The notes under the pieces were generated by a model. That model was not told the origin of the DNA and searched no databases. It saw only the letters and a list, made by a program, of their open reading frames with translations. Shown piece by piece: positions 1 to 7,955 of a stretch of DNA of 47,548 nucleotides. The stretch's first letter is position 1. Each line of letters opens with the position of its first letter. The translations under genes were made by a program, and so were the position numbers. Source of the stretch: DATNPH01 sp036703315 (GTDB taxonomy: Bacteria > Cyanobacteriota > Cyanobacteriia > Cyanobacteriales > Coleofasciculaceae); NCBI GenBank assembly GCA_036703315.1, contig DATNPH010000022.1, positions 1 to 47,548 of the forward strand. The letters run 5' to 3'.

Positions 1-38
1 GTCAAGGAGTTGCTTGCAGCTTTCCTGAGCGGGTGCTA

Positions 39-64
39 GTCTAAGCGATCGCGATCGCTTAGAC
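39..64. repeat. 26-bp perfect palindrome built on two overlapping HIP1 octamers
   Basis: The segment reads the same on both strands. Its core is GCGATCGCGATCGC, two HIP1 octamers sharing bases, flanked by GTCTAA and TTAGAC arms. It ends 44 bases before the ATG of the CobW-like gene, so it could act as an operator, a transcript hairpin or simply a repeat. HIP1 itself is a very common cyanobacterial octamer of unsettled role. Confidence 0.7.
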
Positions 65-108
65 GGCAATTCGCAAATTTCTGAATGTAAATCTCACTGG
101 AGTCCTCT

Positions 109-1149
109 ATGGGTGCCAAAATCCCCGTTACTGTTGTTACAGGCTTCCTCGGTAGCGGTAAAACAACCCTGCTGCGCCACTTACTACAAAACAACCAAGG
201 ACGACGCATTGCCGTTGTTGTCAATGAGTTTGGCGAAGTCGGCATCGATGGGGAACTGCTGCGTTCTTGTCAAGTTTGTGATGATGAGGACGACACTGCC
301 AACAACATTATTGAACTGACTAATGGTTGCCTATGTTGCACTGTCCAGGAAGAATTTCTCCCCACGATGCAAGAACTGCTCAAGCGTCGTGACCAGATTG
401 ACACTATTCTTATTGAGACCTCTGGACTAGCCTTGCCCAAACCCCTAGTTCAAGCGTTCCGTTGGCCTGAAATTCGCACCGGTGCCACAGTGGACGGCGT
501 TGTTACTGTCGTAGACTGTGAAGCGGTGGCAGCTGGAACCTTTGTTGGTGACCTTGATGCCTTGGCAGCGCAACGCGAGGCTGACCCCAATCTAGAACAT
601 GAAACTCCAATTGAGGAACTGTTTGAAGACCAGCTAGCTTGTGCGGATTTGGTGCTGCTGACTAAGGTTGATTTAGTGGATGCCGAGACTCAAACCAAGG
701 TACAGGATTGGTTACGACAGCAGCTACCTCAGGGGGTCAAGGTAGTTCCCTGCCGCGCTGGTCAGATTAACCCTGAACTCTTGCTGGGATTCAATGCAGC
801 GGTGGAAGATAACTTAGATGCTCGTCCCAGTCACCACGATACGGAAGAAGACCACGAGCATGATGACGATATCAACTCAGTTCACCTAATCTTAGACCAA
901 GCCTTTGAGCCGAAAGTCTTAATGGCAGGGTTGAAACAGTTGATGCAAGACCAAGAAATTTACCGAATCAAAGGCTTTGTGGATGTTCCCAACAAGCCGA
1001 TGCGAATGGTAGTGCAAGGAGTAGGCGATCGCTTAGAGCATTTTTTCGACCGTCCCTGGCAAGCGTCAGAACCACGCCAAACTCGCTTGGTACTCATCGG
1101 TCGATCACTAGAGCAGTCACAAATTGAGACTATTTTGTGCCCTGTTTGA
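109..1149 (+). CDS. CobW/COG0523 family GTP-binding metallochaperone-like protein
   Basis: This 346-residue protein is a G3E-family GTPase. A Walker A motif GFLGSGKT lies at residues 12-19, the family metal-binding motif C-L-C-C at 74-77 and a guanine-specificity TKVD at 185-188. A His/Asp/Glu-rich linker at about 242-254 precedes the small C-terminal CobW_C domain. Family members hand zinc, cobalt or another metal to client enzymes in the cytoplasm. The subfamily cannot be fixed by eye, so the name CobW does not prove a role in cobalamin synthesis. An SD-like GGAG precedes the ATG. In Anabaena a COG0523 protein is linked to zinc limitation together with a second ThrRS. A comparable short ThrRS lies about 12.6 kb downstream here, but not in the same operon. 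The length is normal for the family. Confidence 0.93.
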   Translation: MGAKIPVTVVTGFLGSGKTTLLRHLLQNNQGRRIAVVVNEFGEVGIDGELLRSCQVCDDEDDTANNIIELTNGCLCCTVQEEFLPTMQELLKRRDQIDTILIETSGLALPKPLVQAFRWPEIRTGATVDGVVTVVDCEAVAAGTFVGDLDALAAQREADPNLEHETPIEELFEDQLACADLVLLTKVDLVDAETQTKVQDWLRQQLPQGVKVVPCRAGQINPELLLGFNAAVEDNLDARPSHHDTEEDHEHDDDINSVHLILDQAFEPKVLMAGLKQLMQDQEIYRIKGFVDVPNKPMRMVVQGVGDRLEHFFDRPWQASEPRQTRLVLIGRSLEQSQIETILCPV

Positions 1150-1180
1150 TTGTAAGTAAATCCTATTTTCAGAGGTCTAG

Positions 1181-1705
1181 TCAAAATCTTCGACTCCGAT
1201 AATTGGCGAGAAACCATAACATGAGCCGCTCGATCACCACCAGCATGGTAGTCATACCTAGTGCTAGACCAAACAAAACTAGGTTACTTTCGTCTCCAGC
1301 GCGGAAGGCAAAGCTCAGTGAGGTAGCGACAGCAGGGGGATGTACTGCGTCAAGCAGAATCATCAGCACGATCAACACCACCATTGCGCTCCCACCAGAT
1401 AGGTATCCTGGCCCCAAAACAAGGTGCATAACCAAACCAATGGTTGCGGCTAGCATCTGGGAGGTGACCAGTGTGCGAATCGTATTCGTGCCGTGCTGGG
1501 GGTCAAGGTAGATTAGGAAGGCGCTGGATGCAAGCGAGGCAAATAGCAAGCGTTGCCTACTGAGTACCTCCACCATACCCAGTACAGTCAGGATAGTCAC
1601 TGTCGGCAGCAGCGCCATCACTAACTCACCCTTTAGATCCAACTTACGTCTAAGCGATCGCCTAGCTCCCTCTATTGGTCTCAAGCTGTCACGTTTGTGG
1701 CTCAT
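1181..1705 (-). CDS. HPP family integral membrane protein
   Basis: The protein has 174 residues and about four hydrophobic segments after a basic N-terminal tail, with the family signature His-Pro-Pro at residues 122-124 inside D-A-V-H-P-P. The loop with D-P-Q-H-G-T at about 68-73 is also typical. HPP proteins are small membrane proteins, and some plant and cyanobacterial members have been linked to nitrite transport; whether this one is cannot be told from the sequence. It converges on the CobW-like gene, with 31 bases between the two stop codons. The ATG at 1703-1705 is the natural start and the length is normal for the family. Confidence 0.88.
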   Translation of the reverse strand: MSHKRDSLRPIEGARRSLRRKLDLKGELVMALLPTVTILTVLGMVEVLSRQRLLFASLASSAFLIYLDPQHGTNTIRTLVTSQMLAATIGLVMHLVLGPGYLSGGSAMVVLIVLMILLDAVHPPAVATSLSFAFRAGDESNLVLFGLALGMTTMLVVIERLMLWFLANYRSRRF

Positions 1706-1835
1706 CTATTAGACTTTCTCTGCCTGGGATGTCTTCTGTTCAAGCCTAAAAGTCTAGCACCAAGCGAAACTCAAGCCATGTTAAGCCAGATTAAGACCAA
1801 CAGCGATCGCATTTTGAATTTTGAATGGCTTAGCT

Positions 1836-3035
1836 CTAAGCCTCTACCAGGCGCTCAATTGCTTCCACTAACTGGTCAATCTCTCTGTGTTCGGTGAAGT
1901 AGTGAACGCAGGCGCGAACGCAGTCGGGATCAAGTAGTGTTCGGAGCATAAAGCCTTGCTGTTCTAGAGAGTTTACTAGCTGTTTGTGGGATTGTCCGTT
2001 GGTCAACACAAAGGAGACCAGACCCGCTTCTGGGGGTGAGGTTCGTAGACAGCTGACATTGTTGAGTTGGGCTAAACGTTGCCAGAGGTACTTACTCAGC
2101 TGACAAATTTGTTCGTAACGTGCTTGAGGCGTTCCCCATTGCTGATGAACCGCGATCGCTGCTCGCAGTCCAGCGTATAGTGGGTAAGCAGAGGTTGCCA
2201 CTTCATAGCGAGATGCATCAGGTTTCCAACCCACTGGTTTACCGGTTTTCCCAGTGACAATACCACGCCAACCAATAAAAGTAGGGTTTAGGCTTTCCCA
2301 AGCGTCTGGTCGCACGTAAAGACCACCAATACCTTCTGGTCCACACAACCACTTGTGACCCGTGAAGGCATAAAAATCTGCTCCCAGTTCTGTTAAATTC
2401 AAGGGTAGGGAACCCACTGACTGAGCAGCATCTACCAAAACTCTGATTAACTGAGTCCCTTTAGACGAGTTGCGACAAACTTCAACAATGTCAGCCAGTG
2501 GCAAGACTTGACCCGTGTTCCAAATCAGATGACTCAGCACTACCAATCGCGTACTCTTTCGCAGGTGTTGTGCAATGACGGCTGTTGGGTCTCCCTGATT
2601 GAGAGTTGCCATAATTGGGCAAGTAGATATTTCGACATTAAACCGACGTGCGATTTCTTGAGCCGTAGCTATAATGCCTGGGTGTTCACAATCGGTCAGA
2701 AGCATGTGATCGCCTGCTTGCCAATCTATGCCCCACATGGCAATATTGCAGCCGACTGTAACATCTTCAGTAAGGGTAATGGCTTGTGCGGATGTGCCTA
2801 ATTCCGATGCGATCGCCAGTCTCGTTTGGTTGGCTTCCTCAGTAATCCAGTCATTTATCCTGCCAGAGAAGGGTCCATGCTGCTGAATATATTCATAAGT
2901 TTGTCGGATCACCTCCAGCGATGCTTGAGGCAACGTACCTTGACCCCCAAAGTTGAAATAGGCTTTGTTAGCTAAGGCAGGAAATTGTTGTCGGTGGTCT
3001 TCGAGTCGCGTGGACGCGGGGTAGATGCCAGTCAT
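1836..3035 (-). CDS. L-cysteine/cystine lyase C-DES type, PLP-dependent (class V aminotransferase fold)
   Basis: From the ATG at 3035 this is a 399-residue fold-type I PLP enzyme. The PLP-binding Asp is in V-D-A-A-Q-S (Asp202) and the Schiff-base lysine is Lys228 in T-G-H-K-W. The opening (H-R-Q-Q-F-P, F-N-F-G-G-Q-G) and the stretch T-D-C-E-H-P-G-I-I recall the Synechocystis cystine lyase C-DES, which splits cystine to pyruvate, ammonia and a persulfide usable for Fe-S assembly. That is closer than SufS or isopenicillin N epimerase. An upstream TTG at 3056 would add seven residues. The gene is monocistronic and runs toward the HPP gene. The exact substrate is inferred from recalled family similarity. 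Confidence 0.87.
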   Translation of the reverse strand: MTGIYPASTRLEDHRQQFPALANKAYFNFGGQGTLPQASLEVIRQTYEYIQQHGPFSGRINDWITEEANQTRLAIASELGTSAQAITLTEDVTVGCNIAMWGIDWQAGDHMLLTDCEHPGIIATAQEIARRFNVEISTCPIMATLNQGDPTAVIAQHLRKSTRLVVLSHLIWNTGQVLPLADIVEVCRNSSKGTQLIRVLVDAAQSVGSLPLNLTELGADFYAFTGHKWLCGPEGIGGLYVRPDAWESLNPTFIGWRGIVTGKTGKPVGWKPDASRYEVATSAYPLYAGLRAAIAVHQQWGTPQARYEQICQLSKYLWQRLAQLNNVSCLRTSPPEAGLVSFVLTNGQSHKQLVNSLEQQGFMLRTLLDPDCVRACVHYFTEHREIDQLVEAIERLVEA

Positions 3036-3056
3036 AGAACGAGTTAGAAACAACAA

Positions 3057-3869
3057 GACATTTCATTTTATTAGCTTCGCCGCAACAGCCGATTTTTCCT
3101 TAGTTATTAGTTACGACCAAAGAAATAGTAACCAGCTTGCTACGGTACTTTCATTTTCAGCAATTATACGTAGAATTTTTCAGTGAATGTACTGAGTCAA
3201 GGTTAAGCTCTAATTCGGTTATAGTGGAAATACTAAGACAAACTTGAGCTTTAGGGCGATGTCAAGTTGACGAATACTATGTTAATGGAGAACATAGCTT
3301 AAGGACATCTCCATTACCCTCACAACTTGAGTGCCTCTCTACAACAATTTAAGGTGCTTCCTACCTCGTTTCGATAAAACTCTGGGGACTGTAAAAAGGC
3401 GATCAGTTGCTGCCGCTATAAACTATGTAACCTAACAATAAATTTTACTACGATGTGTTAGCGGCTGACTTGATAGCAAAGTTTTTTTCTGTTCGCTGAC
3501 GTTATCAAATACTGCAAATCTACTAGAAAGAGGGCTAGATTACAGGGAATGTTGGAAATATAGTCTCTCAACCCCGATGCCTCTTTGTATAAGCCTGAAG
3601 TGCGTCCGATGAAATTGAATAACACTTCAGTAATACCCTGAATGTCCTCGAAATTACAGGCATCTCCCTAAATTAAATTACAGGCATCTCCCTAAATTAA
3701 GGTAATCACGTAACAAACTAATTCAATCAAGCTTTTAGGGTGGTCATACTCATCTACATGACCATGGATGCGGTTTGCCCATACAAGAGATTAAATACAT
3801 CTACTGAGATTGCCGAAATTTGTCAATCATCACTCTAAGGAAATTACTCTTCTCGAAAGGACTTAGTCC
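3057..3869 (+). promoter_or_regulatory. Long untranslated leader of the chemoreceptor gene, related to the leader at 7040-7498
   Basis: No gene is seen in these roughly 810 bases. Four blocks recur in the same order before the response regulator gene: TATGTTAA..TGGAGAACA at 3278-3294, ACAACTT..AG..TGC.TCTCTACAAC at 3322-3345 followed by TTAAGGT.CTT, CTGTA.AAAGGCG.TCA at 3389-3405, and a block around AATCAAG..GGTCA at 3711-3754. Spacers between blocks differ, which points to conserved function or a shared origin rather than recent copying. A perfect 24-base tandem duplication at 3651-3698 exists only in this copy. Confidence 0.6.
3651..3698. repeat. Perfect tandem duplication of a 24-base unit
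   Basis: Units 3651-3674 and 3675-3698 are identical; each contains TTACAGGCATCTCCC. The duplication lies in the leader of the chemoreceptor gene about 170 bases before its ATG, and the related leader at 7040-7498 has no such duplication. Confidence 0.9.
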
Positions 3870-6848
3870 ATGACACAAATCAAATTGCCATCAGTACAAT
3901 CAATCACCAAACCTAGTCTTTTTAATTCCAAAGAACGCCTATCTTCCTCCCTGGAATGGTTTTATAACTTACCAATTAAAGGCAAGCAACTTACGAGTCT
4001 GTTTACCTCAGAGGTAATCTCTGTCGTTGGACTTGTGGGGGTTGGCGCTATTTTGATTGTGGCATCGGGACGAACTCAATTACTTAGGCAAGCTGAAGCC
4101 GAATTGGCTGTTGCGGCGACTAACTACAATATTAAGCTTGACCAAATGACTGTAGGTTTCCGAGGTCAATCCGACAATTCGGCAGTAATGACAGCCGCGA
4201 TCGCCCATAGCAAAGGTCAATCCTTAACACCTGAGTTGCAGACTCAAGTTAAGCAAATACTTCAGAACGAGATTGAGGCTAACAACATTGAATATGCAAC
4301 TTTGGTGGGAAAAGATTTGCGGATCATTGTTAATGGCAACACTGACCGGATAGGAGAAACATTCAATCCCAATAACTTAGTAAGCGAAGTCTTCAAGAAT
4401 CCTAAGCAGATTCAAGCCAGTCAAATCATCAGTTGGAACGACTTGGAAAAAGAGTCGCCCTCACTGCCCAAAGGTTTTGCTAAACAAGATGCTCTAATTC
4501 GTTACACGGTTACGCCAGTGAAGGACTCGAAAACCGAAGCCGTTGTTGGTGCCTTGGTTGCCGGGGACATTGTTAATGGCAAACTGCCTATAGTGGAGAA
4601 CACTCTGAGAGCTTTTGGAGAAGGTTACAGTGCCGTTTATTACCGCCAGCCCTCAGGGAAATTTACCCTAGCTACCTCTCTAGACAAAGGTAAAGCTGCA
4701 AATTTAGAGCAAGCGCAGTCTGGTGTTCCCTTAGCCGATACATCGCTACTGGAGAAAGCCGTTGCCAGTCCAGGAAAGGTAGTTACCGGACGAGCCGTAG
4801 CGGGAACGCAAAGCTATACTATGGCGACTAAAGCTATTACTGATTTTAGCGGTAAGCCCGTTGCTGTTTTAGTGCGGGGAACTTCAGAAACTGCACTCAA
4901 TAAGCTCCTCACAGAGAGCTTACTACTACAAGTGGTTATATCTGCCTTGGCACTAGCGGTAGATGTGATTTTGGCGCTCTGGCTGGGGCGAACGATTACT
5001 CAACCGATCAAACAGCTACAGCAGACGGCTCAGCGATTTGCCGAAGGCGATCGCCAAGCGCGTGCAGAGCCACTAACCACTGATGAAGTTGGGCAACTGG
5101 CAAACACTTTTAATTACTTAGCTGACAGCCTTATCAACAGTGAAGCAACTCTGGTACAACAGGCTCACAACCAACAAGCAGAAGCCCAGCGCTATTCCGT
5201 GTTTGCCCAGTTTACTAGCCGCATTTATAAATCCCTGAACTCGGAAGAAATCTTTGCAACATCAGTTGAGGAGGTTCGCAGGGTTTTGCAAACCGACCGG
5301 GTGGTCGTTTATCGCTTCAATCCTGGCTACCTGAGTGGGACAATCACGGCGGAATCGGTAGGGCTGGGTTGGGTTAAAGCCATGGGGAAAATTATTGATG
5401 ACCCGTTAGGAGAAGGGGACGTTGACAGGTACAGGAATGGGCGTATCAGTGTCTGCAATGACATTTATGAATCAGAATTGACAAAATGTCACTGCGAGAT
5501 ATTAGAACGCCTGCAAGTCAAGGCTAATATGGTTGCACCCATTTTGCGCGACGGCGAACTTTTGGCTTTATTGTGTGCTCACCAGTGCTTTGAACCACGG
5601 GATTGGCAGCAAGATGAAATTTTTTTATTTCAGCAATTGGCAGTTCAAATTGGCTTTGCCCTCAACCAAGCTAATCTTGTCGAACAGTTAGAGCGATCGC
5701 GCCAAGAAGCAGTATTAGCAAGCCAGGGCGCAGAATTAGTCTCTAAGCAAGTAGAGCAAGCACGCCAGAAAGCGGAGTTGAATTCTCTTGAGCAACGTCA
5801 GCAGAAAGAAGCGCTTCAGGGCCAGGTGCTAGATCTGCTCAGTAATATTGAACCCTCAGCCAAGGGTGACCTAACGGTTCGGGCTGACGTAACAGAGAGT
5901 GAAATCGGCACTGTTGCTGACTTTTTCAACTCGATCATCGAGAATCTGCGGGAAATTGTGATGCAGGTCAAGCTTGCTTCTGCCCAAGTCAACACGTCCC
6001 TCAGAGAAGATGAACAAGCCGTCGAGCAGCTTTCCAAGCAAGCACTCAAGCAGGCTGAGGAGATTAATGGCACTCTAGACGCCGTCGAACAGATAACGTC
6101 TTCAATTATCGCGGTGGCAGAGAACGCCAGCCAAGCAGCAACAATTGCTCGTACTGCCTCCACAGCGGCTGAGGCTAGTGGGGCAGCAATGGACAGCACT
6201 GTAGAGCATATCGTGAATTTGCAAAGGACGGTGGTAGAAACGGCTAACAAGGTGAGGTATTTGGGTGAATCCTCGAAAGAGATTGCCAAGGTTGTTGCAT
6301 TAGTTCAGCAAATCGCCATCCAGACTAATCTGTTAGCTATAAACGCTGGTATTGAGGCGAGTCGTGCTGGTGAAGAGGGTGAGGGTTTCCGAGTGGTTGC
6401 TGCACAAATCGGCACGCTAGCAACTCAAGCCGCTAATGCTACCAGGGAAATTGATGAGGTGATTAAAGGCATTCAGCTGGGCACAAAAGAGGTGGCTGAG
6501 GCGATGGAAGAGGGCAAAACTCAGGTAGTCGATGGTACCCGCCTGGTTATCGATGCTAAGCAAAATCTAGAAAAGATTTTTGAGGTTTCTCGTCAGATTG
6601 ACGAACTTGTGCAATCCATTTCAAGCGCGACGGTAACTCAAGCTCAAACGTCTCAAATCGTTACGGAGTTGATGCAAGAAATTGCCAAAACCTCTCAAGA
6701 TACTTCCGACTCCTCTAGCAAAGTCTCTAGCTCTCTACGACAAACCGTAGAGGTGGCAGAGAAATTGCAGATGTCTGTTGGTCGATTCAAGATTGGCACT
6801 GAGAAAAACGTTGAGAAGCCCCCCTTATTAAGGCAGGGACTGAGTTAG
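3870..6848 (+). CDS. PixJ/PilJ-type methyl-accepting chemotaxis protein with CBCR-like GAF domain
   Basis: This 992-residue protein is membrane-anchored. A first transmembrane segment lies at about 50-67, a periplasmic Cache-like sensor at about 70-345 and a second transmembrane segment at about 350-372. Then follow HAMP (about 372-424), GAF (about 440-597), a coiled coil, a second HAMP-like segment (about 650-700) and an MCP signalling domain whose hairpin tip, Q-T-N-L-L-A-I-N-A-G-I-E, is near residue 815. The GAF domain carries Cys540-His541 followed by E-I-L-E-R-L-Q-V-K-A. This is where cyanobacteriochromes such as PixJ/TaxD1 bind a bilin, so light sensing is plausible but unproven; no DXCF second cysteine is evident. 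It would signal to CheA and control type IV pili in phototaxis. No cheW or cheA is nearby; the only likely partner here is the CheY-like gene at 7499. Confidence 0.93.
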   Translation: MTQIKLPSVQSITKPSLFNSKERLSSSLEWFYNLPIKGKQLTSLFTSEVISVVGLVGVGAILIVASGRTQLLRQAEAELAVAATNYNIKLDQMTVGFRGQSDNSAVMTAAIAHSKGQSLTPELQTQVKQILQNEIEANNIEYATLVGKDLRIIVNGNTDRIGETFNPNNLVSEVFKNPKQIQASQIISWNDLEKESPSLPKGFAKQDALIRYTVTPVKDSKTEAVVGALVAGDIVNGKLPIVENTLRAFGEGYSAVYYRQPSGKFTLATSLDKGKAANLEQAQSGVPLADTSLLEKAVASPGKVVTGRAVAGTQSYTMATKAITDFSGKPVAVLVRGTSETALNKLLTESLLLQVVISALALAVDVILALWLGRTITQPIKQLQQTAQRFAEGDRQARAEPLTTDEVGQLANTFNYLADSLINSEATLVQQAHNQQAEAQRYSVFAQFTSRIYKSLNSEEIFATSVEEVRRVLQTDRVVVYRFNPGYLSGTITAESVGLGWVKAMGKIIDDPLGEGDVDRYRNGRISVCNDIYESELTKCHCEILERLQVKANMVAPILRDGELLALLCAHQCFEPRDWQQDEIFLFQQLAVQIGFALNQANLVEQLERSRQEAVLASQGAELVSKQVEQARQKAELNSLEQRQQKEALQGQVLDLLSNIEPSAKGDLTVRADVTESEIGTVADFFNSIIENLREIVMQVKLASAQVNTSLREDEQAVEQLSKQALKQAEEINGTLDAVEQITSSIIAVAENASQAATIARTASTAAEASGAAMDSTVEHIVNLQRTVVETANKVRYLGESSKEIAKVVALVQQIAIQTNLLAINAGIEASRAGEEGEGFRVVAAQIGTLATQAANATREIDEVIKGIQLGTKEVAEAMEEGKTQVVDGTRLVIDAKQNLEKIFEVSRQIDELVQSISSATVTQAQTSQIVTELMQEIAKTSQDTSDSSSKVSSSLRQTVEVAEKLQMSVGRFKIGTEKNVEKPPLLRQGLS

Positions 6849-7498
6849 TGGTTAGTAGATAGATAGTGGGGGGATTACAAAGCTTCTCCAAAAAATGAAC
6901 AGTTGCGCTCTACTATCCACTATCCACTTGAGGCGATCGCTATTGTCGATGAGTAACGATCGCTTCTTGATTGAGCCATTAAGCGTAGATAAGTTCAGCT
7001 AATTTACTGAGCCTATCGTAACCGAGAGTTCGGTTAATCTGGAAACTAAGTGTACAGTAGACCGTTCTCAGTATGTTAAACTGGAGAACAGTGTAGTACT
7101 AGACGTAGTACTAAGCAGTACAACTTAAGAGTGCATCTCTACAACCCTTAAGGTACTTATTAGCTGATTTCCGTAGGATTTTCTGTCTGTAGAAAGGCGG
7201 TCACTCAGGATACATTAGTTTTCCTTAGTAGCCCTATCTACAACCACTATCAATACTTGTGCCAGGACGCACTGGCGACTAGTGCTCCTTAGCAGCTAAA
7301 GTCTAGCAATGTCCTAGATCTGACTAATTTAGGGTAGTTAGCTCATAACGAACTAACTAAATCAAGAATTCGAGTTGGTCAAACGGTATTCATCAAAAAC
7401 GTGGTGCAATCTACTTTGAAATGGTGCTGCTCTTGGGCAGTATACCAGCGCTTTTTCCATGCAGTAATTTTCTAATCATTTCGTGAGGATAACTGGAT
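6849..7498 (+). promoter_or_regulatory. Long untranslated leader of the response regulator gene, related to the leader at 3057-3869
   Basis: About 650 bases without a gene. The 5' part (6849-6935) holds AT-rich degenerate TAGTGG/CCACTA repeats. From 7072 onward the blocks listed for the chemoreceptor leader recur: TATGTTAA at 7072, ACAACTTAAGAGTGCATCTC from 7120, CTGTAGAAAGGCGGTCA at 7187-7203 and the AATCAAG..GGTCA block at 7346-7395. A hairpin GTAGTACTAGACGTAGTAC at 7094-7112 sits between the first two blocks, where the other leader also has a variable segment. The shared order suggests a structured 5' UTR or a common promoter region for two chemotaxis-type genes. Confidence 0.6.
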
Positions 7499-7861
7499 AT
7501 GAGTAGAGTTTTGGTTATTGAAGACAACCCCTCTCAGTTGGAGTTGATACTAAGTTACCTGCGTGAGGGGGGTCACACGGTCGTTAGTGTCACAAACCCT
7601 AAAGAAGCTTTGAATAAGGCGATCGAATACAAGCCAGATGTCATCATTACAGATGTAGTGATGCCAGGAATGAGTGGTTTTGAATTGTGTCGCCGCTTCA
7701 AGCAGCATCCTATTACTGTAGGCGTTCCCATTGTGATTTGTTCTTCTAAAAATCAGGAAATTGATCGTCTCTGGGGTATGAAGCAAGGGGCTGATGCCTA
7801 CTTAACTAAACCCTTTTCCAGAGAACAACTCAATCGCACTATTAATTTAGCTGTGGTTTGA
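7499..7861 (+). CDS. CheY/PilH-like single-domain response regulator
   Basis: This 120-residue protein is a stand-alone receiver domain. The acidic pair is Glu8-Asp9, the phospho-acceptor Asp52 lies in T-D-V-V-M-P-G, the switch Ser is at 82-83 and the conserved Lys104 is in L-T-K-P-F. There is no output domain, so it should act by protein contact, as the PilG/PilH or CheY class does on type IV pilus or chemotaxis machinery. GTGAGGA about ten bases before the ATG can serve as ribosome binding site. It lies 650 bases after the chemoreceptor gene on the same strand, and the related leaders suggest coordinated control. It could be a phosphate sink or the main output regulator. Confidence 0.94.
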   Translation: MSRVLVIEDNPSQLELILSYLREGGHTVVSVTNPKEALNKAIEYKPDVIITDVVMPGMSGFELCRRFKQHPITVGVPIVICSSKNQEIDRLWGMKQGADAYLTKPFSREQLNRTINLAVV

Positions 7862-7955
7862 GCAAGGAATAAGCAATTATTTAGCTGGACTTAAAGCCAT
7901 ATCTAGAAAAGCCTGCATCAAAAACAACGTGTAGATATTCAGGATGTTGGCTTCT

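Noticed and set aside
3278..3760. c-di-GMP (GEMM) riboswitch in the chemoreceptor leader
   Set aside because: The conserved GEMM core was not found in either related leader; the shared blocks do not match a riboswitch class I can recall.
5816..6289. 157-codon minus-strand frame inside the chemoreceptor gene
   Set aside because: It is a shadow of the coiled-coil MCP signalling region; its Ser/Ala-rich translation reflects the opposite strand.
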